Below are positions 40,391 to 49,222 of a stretch of DNA of 49,222 nucleotides, piece by piece. The first letter of the stretch is position 1; the number at the start of each line of letters is the position of its first letter. Made by a program: the position numbers and the translations under genes. This DNA is from Gammaproteobacteria bacterium (GTDB taxonomy: Bacteria > Pseudomonadota > Gammaproteobacteria > Burkholderiales > Burkholderiaceae_B). Under the pieces are notes generated by a model, which made no database searches, had not been told where the DNA came from, and saw only the letters and a list, made by a program, of their open reading frames with translations. The stretch spans positions 1 through 49,222 of the forward strand of contig JAURJT010000016.1 in the NCBI GenBank assembly GCA_030832095.1. The letters are read 5' to 3'.

Positions 40391-41605
40391 TCAGTGAAAG
40401 TGCGCGGGCGCCGTTTCGGCGTCTTCGGGGAGTTCGGCATGCACCATTTCGCCCGACGGATTGGGAAAATAAGGCGCACCACAATCGTCACAAAACTCAG
40501 GGCTTAACATGCTGGAAAGACGCCTGATATCGGTAATGCCACACTCTTTAAGCAAGTTGGTGATTTCGTCGATGGTTTCGATTGGCGCAGGTTGGCCTTC
40601 AAGCAGGGGCTCGTCTTCTTCGCGACCGTAAAGTGGCCAGAGGCATCCGTAGATCACTTCAGTTTGATTTTTTTGTGTAAAACCAATTCTGTATTCTTCA
40701 ACGGTCCGCTCGCCACACCCCACGATCACGGCGCGCAGCTGACTGGCTTCGAGCTGAAGTGCACCTTCAAGCCACACCACTGCCGACCTCACTGAGAGGG
40801 GACGAATCCGACGATCCGCTTCGCGGTTGCTGACGTAGTAGGCGTCGGGCACTAAAATTTCAAAGCCGCAGCCAGCCAACAGATTTGCAAAAATCAGTTG
40901 GGTATCAGCGGTCCACTTTTCGAGACACGCTTCGCGACCATCTCCGAGTTCGCTAGGCGTTTCTTGCCAACGAAACACCGGTTTGCCCTCTGGCACGGCA
41001 ACGCCAATCGCAACATAGCGGGTATCTGCCAACATGTTGAACGAGTCGGGTTCGTGATTCAGCTTCGGCGGGCCACTCGGTAAATCCAGTGCAGTGGCGC
41101 CAAGTTTATGCATCCAATCGTAGGTTTCACAAAGTGTGCGCGGCATTTGATCCAGGCTAATCAACTGCGGCATCATCGCGATTTGCGCGCCAGTTGCCAA
41201 GATATGTGCTTGTAAATGACCTGCCAGCGTCGAAACGATGCTGTCGCTCAGCGCCACCGCCGGAATACTGTAGCGAGTCCAGGCAACCAACGGGGCGATG
41301 ATCAATAACACGTCAAAACGTTTGCCATCTTTTTCAAGAACACACGATTCAGAGTGCGTTTCGGCCTGCTCGATCAAGACTTCATAGCCGCCTATATTGG
41401 TGGTAGAAAGATGATCGAGGGCAGCATCGAGCGTGGCGTCGTTGCCGGCTCGCATGAGTTTGCTTAAGGTCGTTGCCAGTTCGGTTTCCCAAAACCGGTC
41501 TTCAACGCGGCTACCTGAGTTGTGCAAAGCGAGTGATAGGGTCACCAAGCGCGCTGAGTCGCGGTTGAGTCGTTTATGAGAAGAGGAAGCGCGAGCACGA
41601 GCCAT
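40391..41605 (-). CDS. DUF2863 family protein
   Basis: 404 residues, no signal peptide or membrane segments. It opens with a basic stretch (Met-Ala-Arg-Ala-Arg-Ala-Ser-Ser-Ser) and ends with a cysteine pair, Phe-Cys-Asp-Asp-Cys-Gly-Ala-Pro-Tyr-Phe-Pro, then a His-containing tail that may bind zinc. The overall pattern is that of a betaproteobacterial conserved family of unknown function. The stop is 2 bases before the earP start, so it shares the transcript; a link to EF-P modification is possible but unproved. A 13-base direct repeat lies upstream. Confidence 0.8.
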   Translation of the reverse strand: MARARASSSHKRLNRDSARLVTLSLALHNSGSRVEDRFWETELATTLSKLMRAGNDATLDAALDHLSTTNIGGYEVLIEQAETHSESCVLEKDGKRFDVLLIIAPLVAWTRYSIPAVALSDSIVSTLAGHLQAHILATGAQIAMMPQLISLDQMPRTLCETYDWMHKLGATALDLPSGPPKLNHEPDSFNMLADTRYVAIGVAVPEGKPVFRWQETPSELGDGREACLEKWTADTQLIFANLLAGCGFEILVPDAYYVSNREADRRIRPLSVRSAVVWLEGALQLEASQLRAVIVGCGERTVEEYRIGFTQKNQTEVIYGCLWPLYGREEDEPLLEGQPAPIETIDEITNLLKECGITDIRRLSSMLSPEFCDDCGAPYFPNPSGEMVHAELPEDAETAPAHFH

Positions 41606-41669
41606 AGAAATGTCAGGAACCAGAAAAGCAGCGAGAAAGGACTCTAGTGTAACGAACTATCTAAACGAA

Positions 41670-41715
41670 TCGTTGTTTGTTCTCTCAACGAAGCTCAATG
41701 ACTCGTTGTTTGTTC
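41670..41715. repeat. 13-base direct repeat upstream of the DUF2863 gene
   Basis: TCGTTGTTTGTTC occurs at 41670-41682 and again at 41703-41715, starts 33 bases apart (about three helical turns), 65-110 bases before the DUF2863 start codon. Could be paired operator half-sites; no regulator is known. Confidence 0.5.
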
Positions 41716-41774
41716 GGTGGATGACGTTTGAGTGGCTGGTATCGGTGGTCGCGCAAGGATGAGCCCCAGTGAAT

Positions 41775-41816
41775 AAAAAACCCCGTCAAGCTGGATAAGG
41801 ATCCAATTTGACGGGG
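41775..41816 (-). terminator. Terminator of acnB
   Basis: CCCCGTCAA (41781-41789) pairs with TTGACGGGG (41808-41816) across 18 bases; read on the minus strand the stem is followed by six U. A second short stem (AGCGGG/CCCGCT, 41828-41847) lies between it and the stop. Confidence 0.82.
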
Positions 41817-41857
41817 CTGTTCAGCTAAGCGGGTTTTTAACCCCGCTCAGTTAAGGC

Positions 41858-44443
41858 TTAAGACGCAATCGTATCGGCGACATCTTTGTAGTCGGGGATT
41901 TGGTCAAAGTTGAGGTACTTGTAGATCTGGTCGCCGTTCTTGCTTAAGACGCCCATGTCTGTCAGATACTCTTCTTTAGTCGGGATGCGGCCGAGTTTCG
42001 AGCAAATTGCAGCGAGTTCGGCAGAACCCAGATACACGTTTGTGTTTTTGCCCAAGCGGTTCGGGAAGTTACGCGTACTGGTTGACATCACCGTCGCGCC
42101 TTCGCGCACCTGAGCCTGATTGCCCATACATAGCGAGCAACCTGGCATTTCAGTACGAGCACCAGCCGAGCCGAACACGCCGTAGTGTCCTTCTTCGGTC
42201 AATTGCGCAGCATCCATTTTGGTTGGGGGTGCAATCCACAACTTCACTGGCATGTCGCGCTTGCCTTCGAGCAGTTTCGAAGCTGCACGGAAATGACCAA
42301 TGTTGGTCATGCAGCTACCGATAAACACCTCGTCGATCTTGGCGCCAGACACCTCTGATAATGTTTTGACATCATCCGGGTCATTCGGGCAAGCGACGAT
42401 CGGTTCATGAATTTCGGCTAGATCAATTTCAATGATCGCTGCGTATTCAGCATCAGCGTCAGGCTGCAACAACTGAGGGTTCTTGATCCAGGCTTCCATG
42501 GCTTGAATGCGGCGTGTGATGCTGCGCTCGTCTGAGTAGCCATTAGCGATCATCCACTTCAACATGACGATGTTGCTATTGATGTATTCAATGACAGGCT
42601 CTTTGTTCAGTCGAATCGTGCAGCCAGCCGCTGAACGCTCGGCTGAGGCATCTGAGAGTTCAAACGCTTGTTCGGCTTTGAGATCAGGCAAACCTTCAAT
42701 CTCAAGGATACGACCCGAAAACACGTTTTGCTTGTTTTGCTTGTCAACCGTTAACAAGCCTGCCTTGATCGCATACAGTGGGATCGCGCTGACCAAGTCA
42801 CGCAACGTCACGCCGGGTTGCATCTTGCCTTTGAAACGCACCAACACTGACTCAGGCATATCCAAAGGCATCACGCCTGTGGCAGCCGCAAAAGCGACTA
42901 AGCCAGAACCCGCTGGAAAGCTGATGCCGATCGGGAAACGAGTGTGTGAATCACCACCAGTACCGACGGTATCGGGCAACAACATGCGGTTGAGCCATGA
43001 GTGGATCACGCCATCGCCTGGACGCAGCGAGATACCACCACGGTTGCTCATGAACTGAGGCAACGAGTGGTGTGTTTTGACATCAACTGGTTTTGGATAT
43101 GCTGCTGTGTGGCAGAACGATTGCATGACCAGGTCAGCCGAGAAACCCAAGCAAGCGAGATCTTTGAGTTCGTCGCGTGTCATCGGGCCAGTTGTATCCT
43201 GGCTGCCGACTGAGGTCATCGCAGGTTCGCAGTAAGAGCCGGGACGCACGCCCTGGCCTTCAGGTAGGCCACAAGCACGACCGACCATCTTCTGCGCAAG
43301 TGTGAAACCCTTTTTAGAGGTAGCAGGCACATGTGGAAAACGGAACAGCGTCGAGGGTGGTAAGCCCAGTGTTTCGCGGGCTTTGCTGGTTAAGCCGCGG
43401 CCAACAATCAAGGGGATACGGCCGCCTGCACGTACTTCGTCAAATAAGACTTCAGATTTGACTTCAAATTTAGAGATGACCTTGCCGTCTTTCAAAGCCT
43501 CGCCGTCATAAGGACGCAGCTCGATCACATCGCCCATATTCATGCTTGATACATCAAGTTCGATCGGCAGGGCACCAGCATCTTCCATGGTGTTGTAGAA
43601 GATCGGAGCAATTTTGCTGCCCAAGCACACGCCACCAAAACGTTTGTTGGGTACAAAAGGGATATCTTCGCCAGTGAACCACAGCACCGAGTTGGTGGCT
43701 GATTTACGCGACGAACCTGTACCGACCACGTCACCAACGTAGGCAACCAGGTGGCCTTTCTTTTTCAGATCATTGATGAAATTGATTGGGCCAATTTTGC
43801 CTGCTTCTTGAGGCTCAATGCCGGGGCGCGGATTTTTGAGCATGGCCAGAGCATGCAACGGAATATCAGGACGTGTCCAGGCATCCGGAGCCGGAGACAA
43901 ATCGTCAGTGTTGGTTTCGCCGGTCACTTTAAAGACGGTGACTGTCAGACTTTTTGGGACTTCTGGGCGGCTGGTAAACCACTCGCCATCGGCCCAACTT
44001 TGCATCACAGCTTTAGCGTTGGCGTTACCTTTTAACGCTTTTTCTTTAACGTCATGAAAAGCATCAAACATCAGCAAGGTTTTTTTCAAACCTTCTGCGG
44101 CGACCTTGCCAACTTCGCTATCGTCAAGCAGGTCAACCATGGGGCCAATGTTGTAGCCGCCGAGCATGGTGCCAAGCAATTCGGTTGCCTTGCTGCGCGA
44201 GATTAAAGAGCATTTTTCAGTGCCTAGAGCCACAGCCGCTAAGTAGGACGCTTTAACTTTTGCAGCGTCGTCCACACCCGCAGGTACGCGATGCGTCATT
44301 AACTCAACGAGTGCAGCACCTTCACCAGCGGGTGGCGCTTTGAGCAATTCAATCAGATCCGCTGTTTGCTGTGCGGTCAGTGGCAGGGGAGGAATACCAA
44401 GGGCTGCGCGTTCGGCAACGTGTTGGCGATAGGCTTCAAGCAT
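41858..44443 (-). CDS. acnB: Aconitate hydratase B
   Basis: 861 residues, close to E. coli AcnB (865) and collinear with it from the first residue. It has the N-terminal HEAT-like domain, the swivel domain and the three aconitase domains. The [4Fe-4S] cysteines are in Gly-Ser-Cys-Met-Thr-Asn-Ile-Gly (near residue 710) and Pro-Gly-Cys-Ser-Leu-Cys-Met-Gly (near 769/772). It interconverts citrate and isocitrate in the TCA cycle and may act as 2-methyl-cis-aconitate hydratase in propionate breakdown. Alone in its transcript: a terminator follows, and a perfect palindrome lies about 145 bases upstream. Confidence 0.98.
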   Translation of the reverse strand: MLEAYRQHVAERAALGIPPLPLTAQQTADLIELLKAPPAGEGAALVELMTHRVPAGVDDAAKVKASYLAAVALGTEKCSLISRSKATELLGTMLGGYNIGPMVDLLDDSEVGKVAAEGLKKTLLMFDAFHDVKEKALKGNANAKAVMQSWADGEWFTSRPEVPKSLTVTVFKVTGETNTDDLSPAPDAWTRPDIPLHALAMLKNPRPGIEPQEAGKIGPINFINDLKKKGHLVAYVGDVVGTGSSRKSATNSVLWFTGEDIPFVPNKRFGGVCLGSKIAPIFYNTMEDAGALPIELDVSSMNMGDVIELRPYDGEALKDGKVISKFEVKSEVLFDEVRAGGRIPLIVGRGLTSKARETLGLPPSTLFRFPHVPATSKKGFTLAQKMVGRACGLPEGQGVRPGSYCEPAMTSVGSQDTTGPMTRDELKDLACLGFSADLVMQSFCHTAAYPKPVDVKTHHSLPQFMSNRGGISLRPGDGVIHSWLNRMLLPDTVGTGGDSHTRFPIGISFPAGSGLVAFAAATGVMPLDMPESVLVRFKGKMQPGVTLRDLVSAIPLYAIKAGLLTVDKQNKQNVFSGRILEIEGLPDLKAEQAFELSDASAERSAAGCTIRLNKEPVIEYINSNIVMLKWMIANGYSDERSITRRIQAMEAWIKNPQLLQPDADAEYAAIIEIDLAEIHEPIVACPNDPDDVKTLSEVSGAKIDEVFIGSCMTNIGHFRAASKLLEGKRDMPVKLWIAPPTKMDAAQLTEEGHYGVFGSAGARTEMPGCSLCMGNQAQVREGATVMSTSTRNFPNRLGKNTNVYLGSAELAAICSKLGRIPTKEEYLTDMGVLSKNGDQIYKYLNFDQIPDYKDVADTIAS

Positions 44444-44585
44444 GATGGCGCCTTTTAAAGGTTAAAAATGTGAATCAAATGAAGAAAAAATTCTGACGAA
44501 TTCGCCAGCCTTTTTATGAAATTTTGGACTGAGAATCGATACCAAGATTGTAGTGGTAAGCGCGCGATCGATCAAGTGTCTTATA

Positions 44586-44597
44586 TCTTATATAAGA
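44586..44597. promoter_or_regulatory. Perfect 12-base palindrome upstream of acnB
   Basis: TCTTATATAAGA lies 143-154 bases before the acnB start, with an extra TCTTATA half-site directly left of it. The symmetry and AT core suit a GntR-like or similar dimeric regulator of TCA genes; the regulator is not in the window. The rest of the 285-base gap shows no gene. Confidence 0.45.
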
Positions 44598-44728
44598 CTT
44601 AACAATAGGTTCGCAATTGTTAGCTGCGTATTGCTTAGCCCTTATGTCGATCACGCGTTTTGAAAAGCAACACCGCTCAACACGCACAGCGCGCGTCGCA
44701 AGCAGTGTTGAAGTCCGCGAGGCCACGC

Positions 44729-45838
44729 CTATTTTTCAAAAATCGCTTCAGGCAGTAAGGCACTGACGCAAACGTTTGGCAGGTCGACGGCGTTGCTGAT
44801 CCGCAGATCAACCGCCAGCGAGCAAATCACGTAGGCCTGTTCACGACTAAAGCCGCGCTCACCAAGTAGTTCGATCATATCCAGTAAGGCGTTGCGGGCA
44901 GCTAAGGTCAGGTCTTCGCACTCTTGCGTGCCATCATCGCGAATGGGAAGGCCCGTGGTCGCGACAAAGTTGTGCGGCGCTGCCCACTGAGGGGCTGCAA
45001 AATAGCCTGGATGCGAGAAACGCGGGAAGCGAGTTTTGCGACGAGCCGCTTCGCCCGCAAGCACGCGAAAGCGCACGACTGCACTCGCACCCATCTCAAT
45101 GGCGGTGATACAACACTCAGAGTCGCCCTGAGCATAGTGGGCATCGCCAAGCGAAAAGAGCGCGCCATCTACCCCCACTGGGAGTTGTAGCCTTGAGCCC
45201 CGCGTCAATTGTTTGATATCGGCGTTACCACCGTTTTCGCGTGGTGGCATCGTACGCAGGCCTTGACTAGCGATTGGTTCAATCGCTGGAACGGCATCTT
45301 GCGCGTCAGGTAAGAGGGCGATGCCGCCGCGTTTCACTAGGTCGGTCTCGCGGGCATTCCAGAGCAGCATTTGTTCGTGTGACGGTGCGACACCCGCCGT
45401 TCCCATAAAAACGCCCTCGGGGATTTTGACACCTGGAATCTGAGGCGAGCGAGCGAAGCCGCGATCGACCTCCCAGTGAGCCAGAAAACGGGCGTCGAAG
45501 ATCTCGCGTAGAAAGCCAGCGCCCGGGCGGATCACGGTCCAGCCATGAGGCTGGGGGGTTAAGTCAACAAACTCAACTTCTAAGATATCGCCGGGCTTAG
45601 CCCCTTGCACAAAAATCGGGCCGGTCAATGGATGCCCTGCTTTTTTATCGTGACCAGCAAGGTCTTCAAAGGTCATGCCGGGCTTGACCTGGCCATCTGA
45701 GGCATCGCGGGTTTCAAGCAGAAGGTCTTCTCCGGGTGCAACCTCAAGAATGGGCTCAATATCGGGATGCCAGCGGTTATGGCCGGTGCCCGGGTCGTCG
45801 CGCAGGCGACGCTTGCGATCAATGTGAATAGCTTTCAT
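44729..45838 (-). CDS. Acetamidase/formamidase family protein
   Basis: 369 residues, cytosolic. The FmdA/AmdA fold is recognisable from the Gly-His-Asn-Arg-Trp-His-Pro-Asp start, Gly-Pro-Ile-Phe-Val-Gln-Gly-Ala-Lys-Pro-Gly-Asp near residue 72, and Phe-Ser-Leu-Gly-Asp-Ala-His-Tyr-Ala-Gln-Gly-Asp-Ser-Glu near 230. The family hydrolyses formamide or small amides to acid and ammonia. It is divergent from a Bug receptor gene, whose ligand could be an amide, but this is only positional. The exact amide is unknown. Confidence 0.9.
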   Translation of the reverse strand: MKAIHIDRKRRLRDDPGTGHNRWHPDIEPILEVAPGEDLLLETRDASDGQVKPGMTFEDLAGHDKKAGHPLTGPIFVQGAKPGDILEVEFVDLTPQPHGWTVIRPGAGFLREIFDARFLAHWEVDRGFARSPQIPGVKIPEGVFMGTAGVAPSHEQMLLWNARETDLVKRGGIALLPDAQDAVPAIEPIASQGLRTMPPRENGGNADIKQLTRGSRLQLPVGVDGALFSLGDAHYAQGDSECCITAIEMGASAVVRFRVLAGEAARRKTRFPRFSHPGYFAAPQWAAPHNFVATTGLPIRDDGTQECEDLTLAARNALLDMIELLGERGFSREQAYVICSLAVDLRISNAVDLPNVCVSALLPEAIFEK

Positions 45839-45962
45839 GGTGAGGGGTGTTCCTGTTGGTGGCGATGTCGGGGATACTCAGAGTGATTTGGGCTATCGAA
45901 ATATTTAATTTCCCACTATCATGACTCAAAATACACAACCATAACAACTACGAGACATAAAA

Positions 45963-46940
45963 ATGTTACAGATCAAAACCTTGGTTTCTCTCGGTTTGGC
46001 GGTGTGGCTCACCGGCTTGGGCTTCAGTACTTCGGCACAAGAGTGGCCCTCGAAGTCAGTTCGCTTGATCGTGCCTATGCCCCCCGCTGGTACCACTGAC
46101 AACATGGGGCGCTTGGTCGCACAAAAGATGTCCGACATAATTGGTCAAGTGGTGGTGGTCGAAAACAAGGCCGGCGCCAATGGCAATATTGGTTCGGATT
46201 TTGTGGCGAAGTCGGCGCCAGACGGCTACACCCTGTTGGTGTCGGGCGTTGGTAGCCAAGGGATCAATGCCACACTCTATCGTTCAATGCCTTATGACAT
46301 TGTTGAGGGTCTGACCCACATCGGGATGATCGCGAAAGGTCCGAACGCGCTGGTGATTAATCCCGCCTTTCCTGCGAACACGTTAAGTGAGCTGATTGCC
46401 TTAATTAAAGCGAGCCCCGGCAAATACAACTATGCGTCGACAGGCAACGGAGCCTCAAATCACTTATCCATGGAGATGCTGAAGTCAGCTGCAGACTTAA
46501 ATGTTGCCCATATTCCGTACAAAGGTGGTGCGGCGGCCATGCTGGATCTGATGGCCGGTCAAGTTCCGATGATGTTTGTGAATTTCGACTCGGCGGTGCC
46601 GCATGTGAAATCAGGCAAAATGCGTGCGATTGCCGTGACGAGTTTGACCCGACGTCAGGCCTTGCCTGATGTACCGACGGTTGCCGAATCGGGTTTTCCA
46701 GGCTTTGAGGCAGAGTCTTGGACAGCGATCAGTGGGCCGCCTAACATGCCTGCTGCTTTGGTGCTGCGCATCAATGAAATCTTAATTCGTATCGCGCAAA
46801 TGCCCGATGTTCGTGAAAAATTTGCAGCGTTGGGTCTTGAGGCTTCATTATTGAAGCCCGACGCAATGAAACAATTCGTGAAGCAAGAAGTCGACAAATG
46901 GGGCAAGGCCGTTCGTGCTTCGGGTGCGACGGTCGATTAA
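45963..46940 (+). CDS. Bug family periplasmic receptor beside the dioxygenase-dehydrogenase group
   Basis: 325 residues. A signal peptide of about 26 residues ends Thr-Ser-Ala-Gln; the mature part begins Glu-Trp-Pro-Ser-Lys-Ser-Val-Arg-Leu-Ile-Val-Pro, then Ala-Gly-Thr-Thr-Asp-Asn, Glu-Asn-Lys-Ala-Gly-Ala-Asn-Gly-Asn and Ala-Pro-Asp-Gly-Tyr, the Bug landmarks. It is followed by a PhyH-type dioxygenase and a formaldehyde dehydrogenase in the same direction and is divergent from the amidase. It may capture the substrate of that group. No TctA/TctB genes are adjacent. Confidence 0.93.
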   Translation: MLQIKTLVSLGLAVWLTGLGFSTSAQEWPSKSVRLIVPMPPAGTTDNMGRLVAQKMSDIIGQVVVVENKAGANGNIGSDFVAKSAPDGYTLLVSGVGSQGINATLYRSMPYDIVEGLTHIGMIAKGPNALVINPAFPANTLSELIALIKASPGKYNYASTGNGASNHLSMEMLKSAADLNVAHIPYKGGAAAMLDLMAGQVPMMFVNFDSAVPHVKSGKMRAIAVTSLTRRQALPDVPTVAESGFPGFEAESWTAISGPPNMPAALVLRINEILIRIAQMPDVREKFAALGLEASLLKPDAMKQFVKQEVDKWGKAVRASGATVD

Positions 46941-47019
46941 AAAGATTCATTCAACATACGCAACGACTCGATGGCCAACGTGACCCGAGTGATCGAATAC
47001 AAACTGACTGGTGAAAGAC

Positions 47020-47928
47020 ATGAACCGTATCCTGACTGCCAAACAACTTGAACAATACTCAGAAGAGGGCTTTGTGATCGTTCAAGACGTCGTGCCAGAG
47101 GCGACGCTTTTGCGGATGAAAGAGGTGTTGGCTGATTTGGTTGAGAAGTCGCGTGCGTTAGCGTCGCACGATGATGTGTACGACCTAGAGCCTGGACATC
47201 AGGCCTCTGACCCCAGGGTGCGTCGGATCAAAAAACCGCATGTCGTTGATCCCGTGTTTAAAGATCTCATGACGACTCCAACGTTCATGGGGATCTTGCA
47301 GGATTTACTCGGCGAAAGCGTACGTTTGCATGGCTCCAAGCTTAATCTCAAAGCCCCGCATTTCGGTTCGCCCGTTGAATGGCATCAAGATTGGGCGTTT
47401 TATCCGCACTCAAATGACGATGTGCTGGCCGCTGGCGTGATGTTGGATGACACCACGGTCGAAAATGGGGCAATGTATGTGATCCCTGGATCGCACAAAG
47501 GCCCAACCTATGATCATCACGACGCAGAGGGATATTTCTGTGGCGCCATGGATCCAGAGACTTGTGGTGTTGATTTTTCACGCGCCGTGGCCTGTGAAGG
47601 GCCTGCAGGTTCGGTGTCGTTTCATCATGTTCGGGCTGTGCATGGGTCTGCACAAAACATTTCCACCCGCTCGCGTGGCTTACTGTTATATGAATTTTCG
47701 GCTGCAGATGCTTACCCGTTGATGGCGGCCGGAAAAGCTGATTGGCAAGCCTTCTCAAATCGTCTGATCTGTGGCAAAGATACGATCGTGCCGCGGTGTG
47801 TGCCGACGCCAATTCGTATGCCTTTGCCACCCGCCAAAAATCAAGGCTCGATTTATGAAAATCAAACGTCTGGCAAACGTTATTTTGGCTTTGTTGAACA
47901 AGGCGGAAAAAAAGCTCTTTTAGCGTGA
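47020..47928 (+). CDS. Phytanoyl-CoA dioxygenase (PhyH) family oxygenase
   Basis: 302 residues from the ATG at 47020 (a GTG at 47011 would add three). Fe(II)/2-oxoglutarate fold: the facial triad is His122-x-Asp124 (Trp-His-Gln-Asp-Trp) and His209 (Val-His-Gly-Ser), with Arg219 ten residues later for 2-oxoglutarate. Members hydroxylate varied small molecules and fatty acyl chains and can demethylate by hydroxylating a methyl group, releasing formaldehyde. It is followed by glutathione-dependent formaldehyde dehydrogenase, which makes such a demethylation attractive. The substrate is not known. Confidence 0.9.
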   Translation: MNRILTAKQLEQYSEEGFVIVQDVVPEATLLRMKEVLADLVEKSRALASHDDVYDLEPGHQASDPRVRRIKKPHVVDPVFKDLMTTPTFMGILQDLLGESVRLHGSKLNLKAPHFGSPVEWHQDWAFYPHSNDDVLAAGVMLDDTTVENGAMYVIPGSHKGPTYDHHDAEGYFCGAMDPETCGVDFSRAVACEGPAGSVSFHHVRAVHGSAQNISTRSRGLLLYEFSAADAYPLMAAGKADWQAFSNRLICGKDTIVPRCVPTPIRMPLPPAKNQGSIYENQTSGKRYFGFVEQGGKKALLA

Positions 47929-48019
47929 GCAAAACAACTGGTCGTCGTTCACCTACGGTCTAGCCTGAGCGCACTGACCGGTTTTCTCTCGCATACAGTC
48001 TTTACTCAAGAGGTCGTCA

Positions 48020-49129
48020 ATGGATGTTCGTGCAGCAGTGTCTTATGAAGCAGGTAAACCACTCGTCATTGAGACGGTACAACTTCAAGGACCAAAGTAC
48101 GGCGAGGTACTGATAGAAATTAAAGCCACTGGCATTTGCCACACCGATGAATTCACACGCTCAGGTGCTGATCCAGAAGGAATCTTTCCTGCGATTCTTG
48201 GCCACGAGGGTGCGGGGGTTGTAGTAGATGTCGGCCCAGGCGTCGTCAGTCTCAAGAAGGGAGATCATGTGATCCCCTTGTACACGCCAGAGTGCCGCCA
48301 ATGTAAATCGTGTCTGTCGCGCAAAACCAATCTGTGTACAGCGATTCGTGGCACGCAAGGCAAGGGTGTTATGCCAGATGGTACAAGTCGGTTTTCGCTT
48401 GGTGGTAAACCGATTCATCACTATATGGGCTGTTCAACGTTTGCGAACTTCACCGTTTTGCCAGAGATCGCGTTAGCCAAGATTCGCGAAGATGCGCCCT
48501 TTGACAAGGTTTGTTATATCGGTTGTGGCGTCACAACAGGCATCGGTGCGGTGATCAACACTGCAAAAGTTGAGCCTGGTGCCAACGTGGTGGTGTTCGG
48601 CTTAGGTGGCATTGGTTTAAACGTGGTGCAAGGGGCGCGTCTGGCAGGCGCTAACATGATCGTTGGCGTAGACTTGAATCCTAGTCGACAGGCCTTGGCA
48701 ACTAAATTTGGGATGACCCATTTCGTTAACCCCAAAGATGTTGGGGGCGACCTCGTTGCGCATCTCGTTGAGTTAACCGGGGGCGGCGCAGACTACAGCT
48801 TCGAATGTATTGGTAACGTTGACGTGATGCGTCAGGCGCTTGAGTGCTGCCATCGTGGTTGGGGCGTATCGGTCATTATTGGCGTGGCCGGTTCAGGTCA
48901 AGAGATTAAAACTCGCCCTTTTCAGCTTGTGACGGGCAGAACCTGGAAGGGGACTGCCTTTGGTGGTGCACGCGGGCGTACCGATGTGCCTAAAATTGTT
49001 GACTGGTATATGGACGGCAAAATCAATATTGACGATCTGATTACTCACACGATGCCGTTAGAACAAATTAATCATGGTTTTGATTTAATGCATTCTGGCG
49101 AATCGATTCGTAGCGTTGTCCTCTACTGA
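48020..49129 (+). CDS. frmA: S-(hydroxymethyl)glutathione dehydrogenase (class III alcohol dehydrogenase)
   Basis: 369 residues, the same length as E. coli FrmA and alignable throughout. Catalytic zinc ligands Cys40, His62 and Glu63; structural zinc cysteines 92, 95, 98 and 106; a third catalytic-site Cys near 169 in Gly-Cys-Gly-Val-Thr-Thr-Gly; and the NAD loop Gly-Leu-Gly-Gly-Ile-Gly. It oxidises the glutathione adduct of formaldehyde to S-formylglutathione. No frmB-type hydrolase or frmR repressor is seen in the window. The gap before it (91 bases) has no clear terminator, so it may share a transcript with the PhyH gene. Confidence 0.93.
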   Translation: MDVRAAVSYEAGKPLVIETVQLQGPKYGEVLIEIKATGICHTDEFTRSGADPEGIFPAILGHEGAGVVVDVGPGVVSLKKGDHVIPLYTPECRQCKSCLSRKTNLCTAIRGTQGKGVMPDGTSRFSLGGKPIHHYMGCSTFANFTVLPEIALAKIREDAPFDKVCYIGCGVTTGIGAVINTAKVEPGANVVVFGLGGIGLNVVQGARLAGANMIVGVDLNPSRQALATKFGMTHFVNPKDVGGDLVAHLVELTGGGADYSFECIGNVDVMRQALECCHRGWGVSVIIGVAGSGQEIKTRPFQLVTGRTWKGTAFGGARGRTDVPKIVDWYMDGKINIDDLITHTMPLEQINHGFDLMHSGESIRSVVLY

Positions 49130-49136
49130 GCACACC

Positions 49137-49222
49137 ATGACACAAAAACTTTTGATCTATCAATCACTGTGGGCGATGGAGCGCAGACGTCCTGATGGGC
49201 ATGAGTGGGATCTGCAAGAAAA
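49137..49222 (+). CDS. Start of a probable TIM-barrel sugar phosphate isomerase/epimerase-like protein, truncated by the window end
   Basis: Only the first 28 codons are in the window. The start Leu-Ile-Tyr-Gln-Ser-Leu-Trp-Ala-Met-Glu resembles the first strand of xylose isomerase-like TIM barrel proteins. It begins 7 bases after the formaldehyde dehydrogenase stop, so it should be co-transcribed. Too short for a firm call. Confidence 0.45.
   Translation, partial: MTQKLLIYQSLWAMERRRPDGHEWDLQE

Noticed and set aside
47348..47932. 194-codon open frame on the minus strand inside the PhyH gene
   Set aside because: Fully antisense to a gene with an intact iron triad; composition is not protein-like.
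1..49222. Search for CRISPR arrays, insertion sequences, phage genes or rRNA
   Set aside because: No regular spaced repeats, transposase, integrase or rRNA-like sequence was seen on reading the window.

Overview
The window looks like chromosomal DNA of a betaproteobacterium, most likely Burkholderiales near Alcaligenaceae. The reasons are four solitary Bug-type (tripartite tricarboxylate family) periplasmic receptors, an EF-P with Arg at position 32 together with its rhamnosyltransferase EarP, and DUF2863, DUF1178 and AcnB genes of the kind common in that order. Assignments come from reading translations and motifs; no database search was run.

Left part (1-9.8 kb): a small secreted protein, a HIT hydrolase, a LysR-family gene broken by an in-frame amber codon, and then a selenoneine locus. 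senA (selenoneine synthase, EgtB-like) diverges from senB (selenosugar synthase) and a selD-type selenophosphate synthase. An OpuBC/EgtU-like betaine-type receptor-permease fusion follows in the same direction. A class III CoA-transferase and a family 9 glycosyltransferase close the block.

Middle (10-28 kb): an operon of a ThDP enzyme, an SDR and a Bug receptor; tRNA-Arg(ACG) with a terminator; a response regulator fused to an adenylate cyclase; a Bug receptor divergent from an agmatinase-type ureohydrolase; and a 2-aminoethylphosphonate-type ABC transporter (receptor, ATPase, double permease) whose last gene overlaps a convergent dual-specificity phosphatase. Then come another Bug receptor, a cluster of unfamiliar small membrane proteins with a winged-helix regulator, an AtuA-type gene pair with a Trp-rich small protein, and a CorA-type transporter.

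Right part (28-49 kb): a secreted SNase-like nuclease; a peptide-type ABC system in which the second permease and both ATPases are one 1101-residue protein and the receptor has a C-terminal membrane segment; DUF1178 and YkgJ-like proteins; a HepT-MntA (HEPN/MNT) toxin-antitoxin pair; efp, an MFS transporter, earP and DUF2863; acnB; an acetamidase/formamidase; and a catabolic-looking group of Bug receptor, PhyH-type dioxygenase, glutathione-dependent formaldehyde dehydrogenase and the start of a probable TIM-barrel isomerase that runs off the end.

The most interesting points are the sen locus with a linked candidate transporter for a selenium/sulfur betaine, the permease-ATPase-ATPase fusion, the unnamed membrane-protein cluster at 23.2-24.8 kb, and the PhyH-formaldehyde dehydrogenase group.
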